Below are positions 11,236 to 22,039 of a DNA stretch of 64,000 nucleotides, in pieces. Every line of letters begins with the position of its first letter. Positions within the stretch are counted from its first letter, which is position 1. Origin of the DNA: Hormiphora californensis (taxonomy: Eukaryota; Ctenophora; Tentaculata; Cydippida; Pleurobrachiidae); the NCBI GenBank assembly GCA_020137815.1, contig CM035351.1, forward strand, positions 220,438 to 284,437, written 5' to 3'. Under the pieces are notes generated by a model. It searched no databases. It had not been told where the DNA came from and worked only from the letters and a program-made list of their open reading frames with translations. The position numbers and the translations under genes are program-made.

Positions 11236-12730
11236 AAAGTGCGTAATCTCATTGGAGAATGGAGCTATCGAATTTAATCAAAAGCTAACTCCTAGTACAC
11301 GCCCTTTCCATCTCCTCTTAGTAAACACTCTTTCCATCTTCTCATGTAGTATTAGTAGTACTATCTTTAATAAACTATTGGGGACCTACTACCGTATTAG
11401 TATACCATTAGGGACTAGGTTCTACAAAGTCCCCCTCTTTGTTTCTCATTCGTCCACTGCAGCAGCAGCAGACCTCACATTTCTCCCAGTAGGGTATCAT
11501 TGCAGTTTTCTCTCACTTTTTTTACAGAGCCTCGGCCAGTATGCTCTAAATACACATACCCTTGGTGGTAGAATATGAGGGATACATAGAGAGAGAGGGG
11601 GAGAGGGATAAAGAGAGGGGGAGAGGGGAGGGTGGTATAGAGAGAGGGGGAGAGGGTTGTATATATGGTGGATAGAGGAAGGGAGGGATAGAGAACCTCT
11701 TGGTTCGATTAGATTTTGGGAGCAGGAGACCGTGGTTATTTTTTTCCATCATGATGCCCCTTTCTCTCTCCCACTCTCTCTCTCTCACTCTCTCTTTCAC
11801 TCTCTCTCTCCCTTTCTTTCTCTCTCTCTCTCTCACTCTCTCACTCTCTCTCTTTCTCTCTCTCCCCTCTCTCTCTCTCTCCCTTTCTTTCTCTTCCAGA
11901 CTTCCTCTCCTCGTCTCGCAATATTTTAATAATCTAACTGATAGTCTATCTGATTCCAAAGGTTTGCGAGATTGAACCTTTAAATAACTACAATATATTC
12001 AAATTAAATCTATCATTTATTATTGTATAAAGTTCTATTTTGTATTGCTCTGATCTTCTGACAGCTTCCCCTTAAGAGGTGACAACTTAGAACATTTCAT
12101 ATATGTTATAATACATGTCTCTGATAGGAGAACCCCCCTCTCTAGTTCTCTCCCGCAGCTGGGAAGTATTAACCGCTTGCCTACTTGCCTCCCCCGGGGA
12201 AGTGGGTTATAAATAGAATCGGGAGGGAGAGAGGGATTGAGACAGAAGAAGCAAGCAAGATAAGGCGGGAGAGAACTAGAGAGGGGTAACCCCCCGAGAG
12301 AGGCGGGAGAGAACTAAAGAGGGGTACCCCCTCCCCTGAGAGAGAAGCGGGAGAGAACTAGAGAGGGGTACCCCCCGAGAGAGAGAGGGGGTATTTCTGA
12401 GACGCCTCACCGTCATACGAATCTATAAATGGTGACAAGAGTTATACTGCGTGTCCGAGTGAGTCAGACAAGGAAGACCAGTCAACAGATCCCTTAGAAC
12501 TAATATGGTCTTGTTCCGTAGCTTATGCTACATCTCGACCTCATCTCGCTGAGTTCTTGATTGATACCCCTGAATCCCACCTCTCTGTTGGATTCCTCCC
12601 TGACTTGTTTTGAATTGGGACTGGGCCCCACCTTTCTTTGTTATTGCTGTTGTTGTAATGGTCCGAAGGTGCGGCGGATCCTCGGGGCGCCGTCTTTCCA
12701 GTATCACTGATCCGTCAAGTAATTAAAATG
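11236..12730. other. Non-coding, low-complexity stretch
   Basis: 11236-11580 is unique sequence with nothing recognisable. 11580-11660 and 11760-11900 are purine- or pyrimidine-rich microsatellite-like blocks. 12200-12395 holds four loose repeats around GAGAGAACTAGAGAGGGGTA. 12396-12730 is unique with no exon recognised. Confidence 0.6.
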
Positions 12731-12974
<244 letters not shown>

Positions 12975-12986
12975 CTTTGATCAATG

Positions 12987-13078
12987 ATTGTCACCATCCC
13001 TAGGTAATCTCAGGGGTAGAAGGAGTTCTCTCATTGTCACCATCCCTAGGTAATCTCAGGGGTAGAAGGAGTTCTCTT
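12987..13078. repeat. 46-bp tandem duplication
   Basis: Two essentially identical copies beginning ATTGTCACCATCCCTAGGTA. The following 13079-13508 contains no supported gene, only a short repeated TTGTATTTCTCTCAATGAG near 13275. Confidence 0.8.
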
Positions 13079-13508
13079 GGCAGCTCTACTGATAGAAGAT
13101 ACTCAGTTAACTCTGTCGGCTCCAATGGGTCTGCTGGATCTCGACGAGCCTCAGGTGATGCTGAGGTGAGCCATTTTCTGTTGTGGAGGACGGTCTTATA
13201 TTTCTCTCAATGAGATAATTGCAGTTGAGCACTCTCGGTGGGGGACGTCTTCTAAGTGTAACTGCAGAGCCGTCTTGTATTTCTCTCAATGAGTCATCTT
13301 GTATTGATAACATATTGCATAACATGTTGAATTATCTCCCTAACGGAAGATGAACCCAGACATAATAATATTAATATCTGTGAATGGTCTCACCGCTTCT
13401 ATTGAACTGACTGAGTAGTACTCAAAAGCATTATCGCTTGCTGGACGTCACACCAACTGTGTAACTTGACTCCCCAACTCTTGTTTTCAACCCTGCCCCC
13501 TAGTACAT

Positions 13509-13651
13509 GGAAGCTCTTGCGGATTTGAGCCCGGCTCAAATCCTGCGCTCTGCATGATTCAGATTGGCTGAAATGCCGCGCCCTTGAAACTTCAGCCAAT
13601 CACAGCTCAGGATTTGACCCGCACACACGTCTCAAAACCGTAAGAGCTTCC
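13509..13651. mobile_element. 143-bp MITE-like element
   Basis: Terminal inverted repeats of 21 bp with 19 matches: left GGAAGCTCTTGCGGATTTGA, right reversed GGAAGCTCTTACGGTTTTGA (20 of 21 bases shown). The interior is non-coding. A target duplication is not clear, so superfamily cannot be assigned. Confidence 0.65.
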
Positions 13652-13769
13652 ACTATAGTGCACTACCCCCCCCCCCTACCCTTAAAAGTCAAAGGGTAGG
13701 TCTCTCTCCCAGTCGCTGGGTAAGCCTGCAGTACTTAAATCCCCGATTCTAAGCCCTAAGCCACTCCGT

Positions 13770-13990
13770 ACTAAACAGTAAGCCCTCACCAGCCCCCTCT
13801 CTTGTTTCCACACATGCCCCCACTAAACTTACAGTAAGCCCTCACCAGCCCCCCTCTCTCTCTATAGTTTCCACCCCCATGCCCCCCTCTCTCTCTAGTT
13901 CCCCATGCCCCCCTCTCTCTCTCTAGTTCCCCATGCCCCCTCTCTCTCTCTAGTTTCCACCCCCATGCCCCCCACCCCCATGTCCCCTTC
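13770..13990. repeat. C-rich degenerate tandem repeat
   Basis: Loose copies around CCATGCCCCCCTCTCTCTCT and TAAGCCCTCACCAGCCCCCC. No coding signal. Confidence 0.6.
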
Positions 13991-14154
13991 AGGTTTCCAA
14001 GAATGAGATGGAGCGCCTCCTCCTCCTCTACAACTCACGGACACACGATCCAGCCCCCCTCTCTCTCTCTCTAAAATAAACCCCTCCCCCCCCCCTTAAG
14101 GTGGGTGGGGGCTCCCCCCCCCCCCTCCGGCCCCCCCTCCCCTCTCTGAGGAAG

Positions 14155-14965
14155 AGGTGGAACACCCAACAAACAATTGGTAAGGGTGGACACTCAACAA
14201 ACAAATTTGGGAATGTGTTTTGTTTGAGGTGGAACACTCCACAAAAAATTGGTAAGTGTTGTTTGGAAAGGGGAGGGCCCCCCCCCCTTGAGGGTGGGGG
14301 CTCCAAAAAAACAATTGGTAATGTTTTTTTAAACAATTAAAAATTGGTTTTTGGGAGAAGCCCCTCCCCCCCCCCCCCACCAACAAGGTATAGTGGTTTT
14401 GGAACACCCCAAAAAAACAATTGGTAATGGGTTTTTTTTGGAGCTCCCTCCCCCCCCCCCCCACCCACCCACCTATAAGAGGTGGAACACTCAAACAAAC
14501 AATTGGTAATGTGTGTTGTTTTAGAACACTCCAACAAACAATTGGTAATGTGTTGTTTCTGGCAGCCCCCCCCCCCCCCCCGCCCCACCAACAAACAATT
14601 GGTAATGTGTTGTTTTTGAACACTCCAACAAACAATTGGTAAGAGGTGGAACACTCCAACAAACAATTGGTAAGAGGTGGAACACTCCAACAAACAATTG
14701 GTAATGTGTTGTGAGGTGGAACACTCCAACAAACAATTGGTAAGAGGTGGAACACTCCAACAAACAATTGGTAATGTGTTGTGAGGTGGAACACTCCAAC
14801 AAACAATTGGTAATATGTGTTGTTTTAGAACACTCCAACAAACAATTGGTAATGTGTTGTTTTTGGCAGCCCCCCCCCCCCCCCCACTCCAACAAACAAT
14901 TGGTAATGTGTGTTGTTTTTGGAACACTCAAACAAACAATTGGTAATATGTGTTGTTTTTGGCAG
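14155..14965. repeat. 28/41-bp repeat with AACAAACAATTGGTAA core and poly-C tracts
   Basis: Roughly eighteen copies of a core AACAAACAATTGGTAA joined by GAGGTGGAACACTCC or ATGTGTTGTTTTTGG linkers and interrupted by C homopolymers of 10-18 bases. Flanking 14050-14154 and 14966-15010 are also poly-C rich. Long C runs make indel errors likely. Confidence 0.85.
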
Positions 14966-15140
14966 CCCGGGCTAGCCCCCTCCCTCCCCCCCCCCCCCCC
15001 ACCCCACCACCAGGAGCCTATAAGAGATGCACATGATCATGATAATTCAAGCTCCAAGTCATAATAATTTTGATAACTTATTCCTTCTCAGGTTTACCTG
15101 TCAATCTGTCTCATGTTTCTAACGATAGTTCTGAGTATCC

Positions 15141-18100
15141 TCTACTACAAGTACCTCTCATCCAACTAGACCCCCAACAACTACAAGTACCTCTCATCCA
15201 ACTAGACCCACAGCTACTACAAGTACCTGTCATCCAACTAGACCCCCAACTACTACAAGTACCTCTCATCCAACTAGACCCCCAACAACTACAAGTACCT
15301 CTCATCCAACTAGACCCCCAGCAACTACAAGTACCTCTCATCCAACTAGACCCCCAACTACTACAAATACCTGTCATCCAACTAGACCCCCAGCAACTAC
15401 AAGTACCTCTCATCCAACTAGACCCCCAGCAACTACAAGTACCTCTCCACTAGACCCCCATCACCAGTACCTGTCATCCAACTAGACCCCCAGCTACTAC
15501 AAGTACCTCTCATCCAACTAGACCCCCAGCAACTACAAGTACCTCTCATCCAACTAGACCCCCAGCTACTACAAGTACCTCTCATCCAACTAGACCCCCA
15601 GCAACTACAAGTACCTCTCATCCAACTAGACCCCCAGCTACTACAAGTACCTCTCATCCAACTAGACCCCCAGCTACTACAAGTACCTGTCATCCAACTA
15701 GACCCCCAGCAACTACAAGTACCTCTCATCCAACTAGACCCCCAGCAACTACAAGTACCTCTCATCCAACTAGACCCCCAGCTACTACAAATACCTCTCA
15801 TCCAACTAGACCCGCAGCAACTACAAGTACCTCTCATCCAACTAGACTCCCAACAACTACAAGTACCTCTCATCCAACTAGACCCCCAGCTACTACAAGT
15901 ACCTCTCATCCAACTAGACCCCCAGCTACTACAAGTACCTCTCATCCAACTAGACTCCCAACAACTACAAGTACCTCTCATCCAACTAGACCCACAGCTA
16001 CTACAAGTACCTGTCATCCAACTAGACCCCCAACTACTACAAGTACCTCTCATCCAACTAGACCCCACAACTACATCCCTCTCATCCAACTAGACCCCCA
16101 TCTACAATACCCTCCCAACTAGCACTACAAATACCTCTCACCAATAACCCCACAACCCCCAGCAAACTACAGTCCCTCATCCAACTAGACCCCAAACAAC
16201 TACAAGTACCTCTCATCCAACTAGACCCCCAGAACTCAAGTACCTCTCATCCAACTAGACCCCCACTACCAAGTACCTCTCATCCAACTAGACCCCCAAC
16301 AACTACAACTGTACTCAAGCCCCCACATCCAACTAACCCACAACTACACCCAGTACCAGTACCAATCCAACTAGACCCCCAGACTACAATACTCCATCCA
16401 ACTAGACCCCACACAACAAGTACTCTCATCCAACAACCCCCCTACAAGTACCTCTCATCCAACTAGACCCCGCACTACAAATACACCCTCTCATCCAACT
16501 AGACCCCGCACTACTACAATACCTCTCATCCAACTAGACACCCACAACACAATACCTCTCATCCAACTAGACCCACAGCTACTACAAGTACCTTGCATCC
16601 AACTAAAACCCCCAACTACTACAAAACCCCTCTCATCCAACTAGACCCCAACAACTACAAGCCTACCGTCTCATCCCACTAGACTCCCCACAACTACAAG
16701 TACCTCTCATCCAACTAGACCCACACAACAAGTACCTCTCATCACTAGACCCCATACTAAAGTACCTCTCATCCAACTAGACCCGCAGCTACTACAAGTA
16801 CCTCTCATCCAACTAGACCCCCCCAGCTACTACAAGTACCTCTCATCCAACTATACCCCCCAGCCTACTACACAAGTAACTCTCTCCATCCAACCTAGAC
16901 CCAGCATCTCTACAAGTACCCTCTCATCCAACTATAGACCCCCAGCTACTACAAGTACCTCTCATCCAACTAGACCCCAGCACGTATACAAAGCCCAGCT
17001 ACTACAATACCTCTCATCCAACTAGACCCAGAACAGTACCCCAACTAGCACTAACAAGTACCTGTCATCACTAGACCCCCAGCTACTACAAGTACCTCTC
17101 ATCCAACTAGACCCGCAGCTACTACAAGTACCTCTCATCCAAACTAGACCCCCCAGCAAACTACAAGTACCTCTCATCCCAACCTAGACCCCCAGCTACT
17201 ACAAATACCTCTCATCCAACTAGACTCCCAACAACTACAAATACCTCTCATCCAACTAGACCCCCAGCTACTACAAGTACCTCTCATCCAACTAGACCCC
17301 CAGCTACTACAAGTACCTCTCATCCAACTAGACCCCCAACAACTACAAGTACCTCTCATCCAACTAGACCCCCAGCTACTACAAGTACCTCTCATCCAAC
17401 TAGACCCCCAGCTACTACAAGTACCTGTCATCCAACTAGACTCCCAACAACTACAAGTACCTGTCATCCAACTAGACCCCCAGCAACTACAAGTACCTGT
17501 CATCCAACTAGACCCCCAGCAACTACAAGTACCTCTCATCCAACTAGACCCCCAGCTACTACAAGTACCTCTCATCCAACTAGACCCCCAGCTACTACAA
17601 GTACCTCTCATCCAACTAGACCCCCAGCAACTACAAGTACCTCTCATCCAACTAGACCCCCAGCTACTACAAGTACCTCTCATCCAACTAGACCCCCAGC
17701 TACTACAAATACCTGTCATCCAACTAGACCCCCAGCAACTACAAGTACCTGTCATCCAACTAGACCCCCAGCAACTACAAGTACCTCTCATCCAACTAGA
17801 CCCCCAGCTACTACAAGTACCTCTCATCCAACTAGACCCCCAGCTACTACAAGTACCTCTCATCCAACTAGACCCCCAACAACTACAAGTACCTCTCATC
17901 CAACTAGACCCCCAGCTACTACAAGTACCTCTCATCCAACTAGACCCGCAGCTACTACAAGTACCTCTCATCCAACTAGACCCCCAGCAACTACAAGTAC
18001 CTCTCATCCAACTAGACCCCCAGCAACTACAAGTACCTGTCATCCAACTAGACCCCCAGCAACTACAAGTACCTCTCATCCAACTAGACCCCCAGCTACT

Positions 18101-18805
18101 ACAAATACCTCTCATCCAACTAGACCCCCAGCAACTACAAGTACCTCTCATCCAACTAGACCCCCAGCTACTACAAATACCTCTCATCCAACTAGACTCC
18201 CAACAACTACAAATACCTCTCATCCAACTAGACCCCCAGCTACTACAAGTACCTCTCATCCAACTAGACCCCCAGCTACTACAAGTACCTCTCATCCAAC
18301 TAGACCCCCAGCTACTACAAGTACCTGTCATCCAACTAGACCCCCAGCTACTACAAGTACCTGTCATCCAACTAGACCCCCAACTACTACAAGTACCTCT
18401 CATCCAACTAGACCCCCAGCTACTACAAGTACCTCTCATCCAACTAGACCCCCAGCAACTACAAGTACCTCTCATCCAACTAGACCCCCAGCAACTACAA
18501 GTACCTGTCATCCAACTAGACCCCCAACTACTACAAGTACCTCTCATCCAACTAGACCCCCAGCAACTACAAGTACCTCTCATCCAACTAGACCCCCAAC
18601 AACTACAAGTACCTCTCATCCAACTAGACTAGGACTCTACTACAAGTACCTCTCATCCAACTAGACCCCCAGCAACTACAAGTACCTCTCATCCAACTAG
18701 ACCCCCAGCAACTACAAGTACCTCTCATCCAACTAGACCCCCAGCTACTACAAGTACCTCTCATCCAACTAGACCCCCAACAACTACAAGTACCAACCAA
18801 CTAGC
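15141..18805. repeat. 36-bp minisatellite
   Basis: About 100 copies of a 36-bp unit containing TACAAGTACCTCTCATCCAA followed by CTAGACCCCCAGCAAC. Two plus frames and one minus frame stay open locally because 36 is a multiple of three. Between about 16050 and 17190 the array abruptly gains many single-base indels, unlike the clean blocks on either side. An acceptor-like TTCCTTCTCAG lies at about 15080-15090, but no flanking exon supports a gene. Confidence 0.95.
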
Positions 18806-19552
18806 CAACACTCTCAACTAGCTAACTGAAGGGTCTCATGAAGCAATGACGGAGATACAGACTAACATATATGTTACATCAACATGTCAAGACTCTGGGG
18901 GTAACATGTCAGTAGGTCGTGGGACTAAGGGGTGAAAAGTGTTCATGTTGCTAAAAGACTGTTTTATGTGAAGGACTATTTTAACTTGTTCAATAATTGC
19001 GTAAAATAGTGTCATCCAGAGAAAATTCTCTGAGGCTAAAATCGAGTAAAAAGCCCAATCGTAAAACATACATTAACATGCATTTATAAACCAACATTTA
19101 TAAAACCAACTGAACCGTCAGAAAAAAGAAACTATGGAAGAAAAGTCTAGAAGTTGAAAAGTTTAAAAAATTTATCTAGAGGAGTCCGTGAAATTTTTCT
19201 TCACGTTCTATAGCAACCCTGGACTTTTACCCAAGGTGTTTCGTCAGGGTGTTTTCAACAAATAGTTCGGTGGAATGGATCTGCAACTTTCTGGTGGTAA
19301 TGCTTTGGTAGGGTTTGAAAAGGCATCTAAGGCGAAACACCGCTAACTTCGGGGATAATTAATGATCATAGCCGGGATCTCAGATCTTCATACACCTGGC
19401 ACAATCTAGAAGGAAGTGAGTGTCGTCTTCAATAATGGGGTTGAAGTGTGGTAATAGATTCTAGAACTTCCAGATCGGGTGTCTTACAGGAAGGGCACAG
19501 CCTTTCCTCCTCCTAAGTTACAGCCCTTCAAGGATACCACACCATTTTTCAT
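18806..19552. other. Region downstream of the BTB gene, nothing recognised
   Basis: Unique AT-rich sequence containing the expected 3' UTR and terminator region of the BTB gene; no canonical AATAAA was identified on the minus strand and no exon was seen. Confidence 0.4.
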
Positions 19553-21145
19553 CTAATCAAGTTCAAGTCTCGGCCATATGATAGAAAAGCCAGTCTTATC
19601 ATAACTGCGAAGTTTCCAGATGCCGTGTAATTTATCGAGGGAGGGAGTTAGAGTATTTATGTTGCTACAGACGGTAATATGACTGTCGATCGGCCGCTCA
19701 GAAACGTAGAAATATATCTGTTGTAGAAAATCAGGGTCTTGGTGAAAGTGAGCATCTGTTTGAGCCTCTAGAATGTCCTGATCTTCCACCAAAGTTAATG
19801 TTACAACGGGCCATGACTGTTCATCTTCCAAAGTCACAGAAACATCAACAGCCACTTTACATCTTTTATCGGACTCATAAGGGTTATCCTCACAGTAGCT
19901 AGGTCCAACAAATCCATGTAGAACGAGGAACAGGCGCTCAGAATGGTGAAAAGGAAAACTCGGCTTAAAAATTTTTAACCCAGCACAAGCTAAATTACAT
20001 TCACTGCCCTGCTTTTCTTTCATATAATTCCTCAAAATATTCTCAACTTCATAATGGTCTTTACCCAATAAAGGGAAAGCCCAGAAAGGGTTTCCAGATG
20101 ATCGTCTATCCATTGCTGCTGTTATTGCATTAACAATTTCCGGGGATAATCCGGAACCAAATACGTCACAGCAGTAGTCCAGTGACGATGAAAACTGGGT
20201 GCAAGACCTAATTCTCGGTTCATTATCAAGTACCCTAACAGCGTCCAACATCGTTCTACATTCCCCAAGGGCCGGTATTACAATAGGGTACACAATACTG
20301 TTCTGGGTATTTGAAACACCACTATTACCTGAGCTAGTAATACTAACAACGGGAGGAGAAGCAGTGACCCTAGCAAACACATCAAAAAGAGACAGAAGAT
20401 CTTCCTTGGAGAGAGACCGTTGAACAGTAGTCACTAGTTGCAGGTACAAAGCTTGATCAGCTTGGAAGCAGAGAGTAAGGGATGGGAGAGTCAGGAACCT
20501 CTTTTCAACATCAGTCAGTTTCACAGGATGAGGTCTACCTTCCAAAGTACCAATAAGCCACTTGTAAAGAGGTATCACCTCCCCTTCCCCTGCCAGGGAT
20601 AAACTCAGGTGGGTATACCAGAAGTCCTGATTGTTAGGATCACGGGATAGGAAATCTTGGACCAGTTCCAATCGGAGAGATTCCCCCAGTTTGGAGTTCA
20701 GAGCATCTTGGAGGTCCCTGTTGTTTCTCTCTTTTAGAATGTAGGCTGCTTCTTCAAATAGAAACCACGCCATCTCTACAGATTGTGAAGTTAGTCTGCT
20801 GCAGAGGTCTGTGTAGTACTTCAGACATTCTTCTACCATCCATTGCACCTGGAGCACTGCACTCAGTTTGTTGACCTCCCGAAAGGTGTCCCTGGTGAGA
20901 TCAACAGATCCCGAATAACACGCCTCAATGAAACACACCACTGAACAGTGGCTGAACTCCTCTACATCCAGTTCCTTGAGTTGTTCCTCTCGGACCAGAC
21001 CACGGATCACTGGGCTGTTCAGCGCTAGAGGAAAGGAGCTGGAGGACACAACTTCTCCCCCGCTACACACTAGCTGCAGATCGTTCAGACCCCTCAACTC
21101 CAGGTAGTGCCTTCCAAAGTTCATGGGCACCGTCTGTTCAATCAT
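19553..21145 (-). CDS. Intronless BTB/POZ-domain protein
   Basis: Single uninterrupted frame of about 530 residues ending in TAG. Seen: a BTB-type fold at about residues 15-110 (DLQLVCSGGEVV, then SPVIRG, then the CFIEACYSGSVDL block), followed by a helical BACK-like stretch to about residue 270 and a C-terminal half of about 250 residues that I do not recognise. BTB proteins dimerise and often act as substrate adaptors of cullin-3 ubiquitin ligases; that role here is inferred from the domain only. The start is uncertain: ATGs lie at 21157, 21145 and 21124, and a CAG acceptor-like site (TTATTGTGCAG) sits just before the 21145 ATG, so a 5' non-coding exon is possible. Confidence 0.8.
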   Translation of the reverse strand: MIEQTVPMNFGRHYLELRGLNDLQLVCSGGEVVSSSSFPLALNSPVIRGLVREEQLKELDVEEFSHCSVVCFIEACYSGSVDLTRDTFREVNKLSAVLQVQWMVEECLKYYTDLCSRLTSQSVEMAWFLFEEAAYILKERNNRDLQDALNSKLGESLRLELVQDFLSRDPNNQDFWYTHLSLSLAGEGEVIPLYKWLIGTLEGRPHPVKLTDVEKRFLTLPSLTLCFQADQALYLQLVTTVQRSLSKEDLLSLFDVFARVTASPPVVSITSSGNSGVSNTQNSIVYPIVIPALGECRTMLDAVRVLDNEPRIRSCTQFSSSLDYCCDVFGSGLSPEIVNAITAAMDRRSSGNPFWAFPLLGKDHYEVENILRNYMKEKQGSECNLACAGLKIFKPSFPFHHSERLFLVLHGFVGPSYCEDNPYESDKRCKVAVDVSVTLEDEQSWPVVTLTLVEDQDILEAQTDAHFHQDPDFLQQIYFYVSERPIDSHITVCSNINTLTPSLDKLHGIWKLRSYDKTGFSIIWPRLELD

Positions 21146-21262
21146 AGTACTGCACAATAAGGTGGGTTAGATTTAGAACAGGGGGCAGGGGAAGGTCTGT
21201 TCAGTCATAGTACTGTACAATAAGACGTGGGTTAGATTTAGAACTGGGAGGGGGCAGTGGGG
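21128..21262. repeat. Tandem duplication over the BTB gene start and putative acceptor
   Basis: Two diverged copies of about 65 bp. Read on the minus strand both contain TTATTGT(G/A)CAGTACTATGA followed by TGAACAGAC. The inner copy holds the ATG used by the BTB gene; the outer copy holds a second ATG frame without the downstream domain. Confidence 0.7.
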
Positions 21263-22039
21263 AGTGGGCAACGTGGGCCACCAAACACCCAGATCATCAC
21301 TTTGCAAACGCTGCTGGCCCCCGCAGCGCGGGATAAGGCAGCGATTTTCAAGGTCATCACGGGAGGAAATCGGTAAACAGAAAACAAAAGGAATTGGCAT
21401 ACGTTGCAGGCCCCTTATATGAGGGGGCTGCAGCGCATTCCAACAAAAGGAAGGAAATTTCATCTGGGGAGGCAACTGAATTTTTTTCATACTCGCGCGC
21501 ATGATGTTTCTATTTCATTCGGCGCTGCGTCGTGTAGCAGCGTATGTTAGTTTTCAATGCGCGTTACAATCAAGCGTTGGATACGAACCGCGCGCGAGGC
21601 AATGTGTTTGGAATGGTCGCGCGTTCCACTCGAACAGAATTGGACCGCGTGTGCAACTCTGACGGGCTTCTCATTCTCTCCATGAGCTGCAGTTTTATGA
21701 TGAAAACTAAAATACCAGGCTGTATCTCATCAAGGGAAATATTATCAGGTTCTAACAATCAATCAACTAAATAATTTAGGAAATTAAATGCACATTTCAA
21801 AATTTAACTGTAAAATAGTAACATATTCGGTCGTCATTCCATTCGGTCAGAACTGATAACACTTGGGAGCAAGCATTTGATTTGATCCTTTGAACTAATT
21901 CCTTGGTAATTAAATTACCCCTCATCGCGTAATAGGGGCAACTTCGTAACCAAGAACTAAACCATTCAAGATTGCTATACTGCCAATATCTGATTCAGTA
22001 ACAACTGAAGAACTGAATTGAACTGATTATCGTAATTGT
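21263..22039. other. Between BTB and Rab genes; part of a dispersed repeat
   Basis: Contains at 21303-21352 a GC-rich segment (core CAGCGCGGGATAAGGCAGCG) that recurs at 48693-48742, with CGCGCGCATGAT downstream in both places. Otherwise unique AT-rich sequence including the Rab 3' UTR. No additional exon was recognised. Confidence 0.55.

Noticed and set aside
5679-11252. Long reading frames (up to 590 codons) through the 33-bp array as protein genes
   Set aside because: Unit length is a multiple of three and three of six frames are open at once; no flanking exon, promoter or non-repeat domain supports coding.
14028-15064. Several overlapping frames in the C-rich repeat block at 14-15 kb
   Set aside because: Composed of homopolymer and repeat translation; overlapping in different frames.
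15070-18619. Reading frames through the 36-bp array (a Thr/Ser/Pro mucin-like frame, an LQVPLIQLDPQQ frame, and an antisense Cys/Trp-rich frame)
   Set aside because: Several frames are open by repeat composition, the Thr-rich frame has a TGA just upstream and frameshifts at about 18630 and in 16050-17190, and no neighbouring exon supports it.
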